A stretch of 5,413 nucleotides of DNA from Flavobacteriales bacterium (GTDB lineage Bacteria; Bacteroidota; Bacteroidia; Flavobacteriales_D; Parvicellaceae). Position numbers and translations under genes: made by a program. The notes beneath the pieces are model-generated. The model saw only the letters and a program-made list of their open reading frames with translations, did no database searches and was not told where the DNA came from. Positions 4,151-5,413 of the stretch are shown piece by piece. Location: the NCBI GenBank assembly GCA_027047735.1, contig JALTUD010000385.1, positions 1 to 5,413 on the forward strand, read 5' to 3'. How positions within the stretch are numbered: position 1 is the first letter of the stretch; every line of letters begins with the position of its first letter.

Positions 4151-5413
4151 TTAATTCAGTACAATTCTCTTCACAATACTTGAATTACTTTCATCAATAA
4201 TTTTCACCATATACACTCCTCGTTTATTATGGCTTAAATCAATTGTATGATTACTTTTCATAGCAGTTGAACGAAGAACAACTTCACCAATAACATTGTA
4301 AACCACTACCGACACGTTTCTCTTAGCCGACACATACAAAACACCTTTTGTAGGATTGGGTTTTAATACAACATCATTAGAAGATAAATATTCACTTACC
4401 CCCACATTTTGTAAATCATAAGTTCCTGTACCTGTACAACCATTAAAGGCAACCACCTCAACAGTATATACACCATTTGAAGTAGGAGTTATATTTTGTG
4501 ATGTAGCCCCCGGCAACAAAGTGCCATCCAAATACCATTGGTAGGTTTGACCTGAAGAAGCTACCAAATCACCATTACTTTCCGTAATTGAAATCAAAGG
4601 CGTGGCATTAACAGATAACGTTAAATTAACCGTACTATCGCAACCACCTGAAGTAGTAAACACCTCTGTATAACTACCTGTTTGTGTTAACGTTTGTGTC
4701 CCAAATTGATATGTTTCTCCTTGACAAATTTGAATTATTGTATCTACCGTAACCAGTTGTCCAAATGTAATATCCAACGTTACGGTACTATCGCAACCAT
4801 GAACGGTTTGGAATACTTCCGTATAAGTTCCGTCTTGTGTTATAGTTTGGGTTCCAAAAGTATAACTAGAACCACAAACCGTTTCCGTAACATTTGATGT
4901 AACCGGATTTGAAACGGCTAATTCCAACATTACAATACTATCACAACCTAAAGAATTGGTAAAGGTTTCAGAGTAAGTACCTGCCACCGTTAAGGTTTGT
5001 GTTCCAAAAGTATAAGTACCTCCGGCACACATTGTATCTTGCACTGTTACATTAGTTGGTGTTACCGTTAGATTCAATGTTACAATACTATCACAACCTG
5101 CCATATTCGTCAAGGTTTGATTATACGTTCCCGAAGTCGTCAATGTTTGTGAACCAAACGTATAAGACTGCCCCTGACAAATAGACTCGTTTAACGTTAC
5201 ATTATCCGTACAAGTATTACCCGAACAATCAGAAGAATGGTTTCCTAAATCACTTGCATCATCAATAGAAAAAGTATCCCATTCTACAGAAGGATTAAAT
5301 GTAGCAGGGTTGTTAACCAAACCTATTTGAACCGTAGATTTTCTTCTTATCGTCATATCAACGGTTGAAACACCTCCTCCTGACCAACTAGCACCGGGGT
5401 TCTCTCCTATTTT
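4151..5413 (-). CDS. Secreted multidomain protein, C-terminal part, with T9SS type A sorting domain (5' end outside window)
   Basis: The frame is open to the right edge, so the ATG at 5356 is internal and the true start lies outside; 420 residues are visible. Residues 1-59 (GASWSGGGVSTVD, TIRRKSTV, VEWDTFSIDDASDLGNH) look like the end of a lamin-tail domain, often attached to secreted Bacteroidota nucleases and other exported enzymes. Four ~50-residue repeats follow (69-270), each with a Cys about 28 residues before a GCDS motif, YxFGTQT-like strands and GTY. Residues 271-337 resemble an Ig-like domain (YQWYLDG, GVYTVEV). The T9SS type A sorting domain occupies about 340-420 (LKPNPTKGVLYV, VYNVIGEVV, GVYMVKI, IVKRIVLN). 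By family this tail directs export through the outer membrane and is then removed or attached to the surface. Any catalytic part is upstream and unseen. A terminator follows the stop. Confidence 0.94.
   Translation of the reverse strand, partial: KIGENPGASWSGGGVSTVDMTIRRKSTVQIGLVNNPATFNPSVEWDTFSIDDASDLGNHSSDCSGNTCTDNVTLNESICQGQSYTFGSQTLTTSGTYNQTLTNMAGCDSIVTLNLTVTPTNVTVQDTMCAGGTYTFGTQTLTVAGTYSETFTNSLGCDSIVMLELAVSNPVTSNVTETVCGSSYTFGTQTITQDGTYTEVFQTVHGCDSTVTLDITFGQLVTVDTIIQICQGETYQFGTQTLTQTGSYTEVFTTSGGCDSTVNLTLSVNATPLISITESNGDLVASSGQTYQWYLDGTLLPGATSQNITPTSNGVYTVEVVAFNGCTGTGTYDLQNVGVSEYLSSNDVVLKPNPTKGVLYVSAKRNVSVVVYNVIGEVVLRSTAMKSNHTIDLSHNKRGVYMVKIIDESNSSIVKRIVLN
4604..5209 (-). repeat. Four tandem ~150-bp units coding for Cys-containing repeats
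   Basis: Units cover residues 69-118, 119-168, 169-219 and 220-270 of the visible protein. The first Cys falls at 79, 129, 180 and 230, and the GCDS Cys at 107, 157, 207 and 258, giving a constant 27-28 residue separation that suggests one disulfide per unit. Shared words are (S/T)YTFG(S/T)QT, G(T/S)Y and GCDS(I/T)V. The DNA itself is similar (for example the plus-strand word tgttccaaaagtata in more than one unit), which indicates recent duplication or homogenisation. Such units are common spacers in T9SS-exported proteins. Confidence 0.88.

Overview
The window looks like AT-rich chromosomal DNA from a Bacteroidota bacterium, most likely a flavobacterium-like lineage with a type IX secretion system (T9SS). 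The evidence is two secreted proteins ending in the two T9SS sorting domains found only in this phylum (CHU_C/type B and Por_Secre_tail/type A), serial PKD domains, and a start codon with no Shine-Dalgarno sequence. I do not name a genus.

Layout. 1-270: a structured non-coding element on the minus strand, cut by the left edge. 279-3428 (minus): a complete 1049-residue secreted PKD-repeat protein with a gliding-motility-associated C-terminal domain. 3429-3560: a short AT-rich gap that should hold its promoter. 3561-4064: a second copy of the structured element on the plus strand, followed by two shorter tandem derivatives. 4089-4118: an intrinsic terminator serving the next gene. 4151-5413 (minus): the C-terminal 420 residues of a second secreted protein, with a lamin-tail-like remnant, four ~50-residue Cys repeats, an Ig-like segment and a T9SS type A sorting domain. 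Its start lies beyond the right edge.

The two proteins are probably independent exported surface or secreted adhesin-like proteins. No T9SS machinery gene and no PorP/SprF-type partner is present.

The most interesting content is the non-coding element. Its two distant copies share a multibranch fold: a TTAGGG/CCCTAA closing stem (P1), two internal hairpins (P2, P3), and a conserved GGTCGGGCTATC joiner. A linker of exactly 52 nt then leads to a hairpin (P4) with a constant apex and a G-G mismatch. The stem arms differ between copies but remain complementary, which is compensatory change visible inside one window. In the right-hand array the head is replaced twice by a tiny TTAGGGAT/ATCCCTAA hairpin while the linker and P4 are kept, so the element looks modular. 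The head may be the published flavo-1 RNA motif, but I recall this only from memory. I do not recognise the 52-nt linker plus P4 module or the tandem arrangement.
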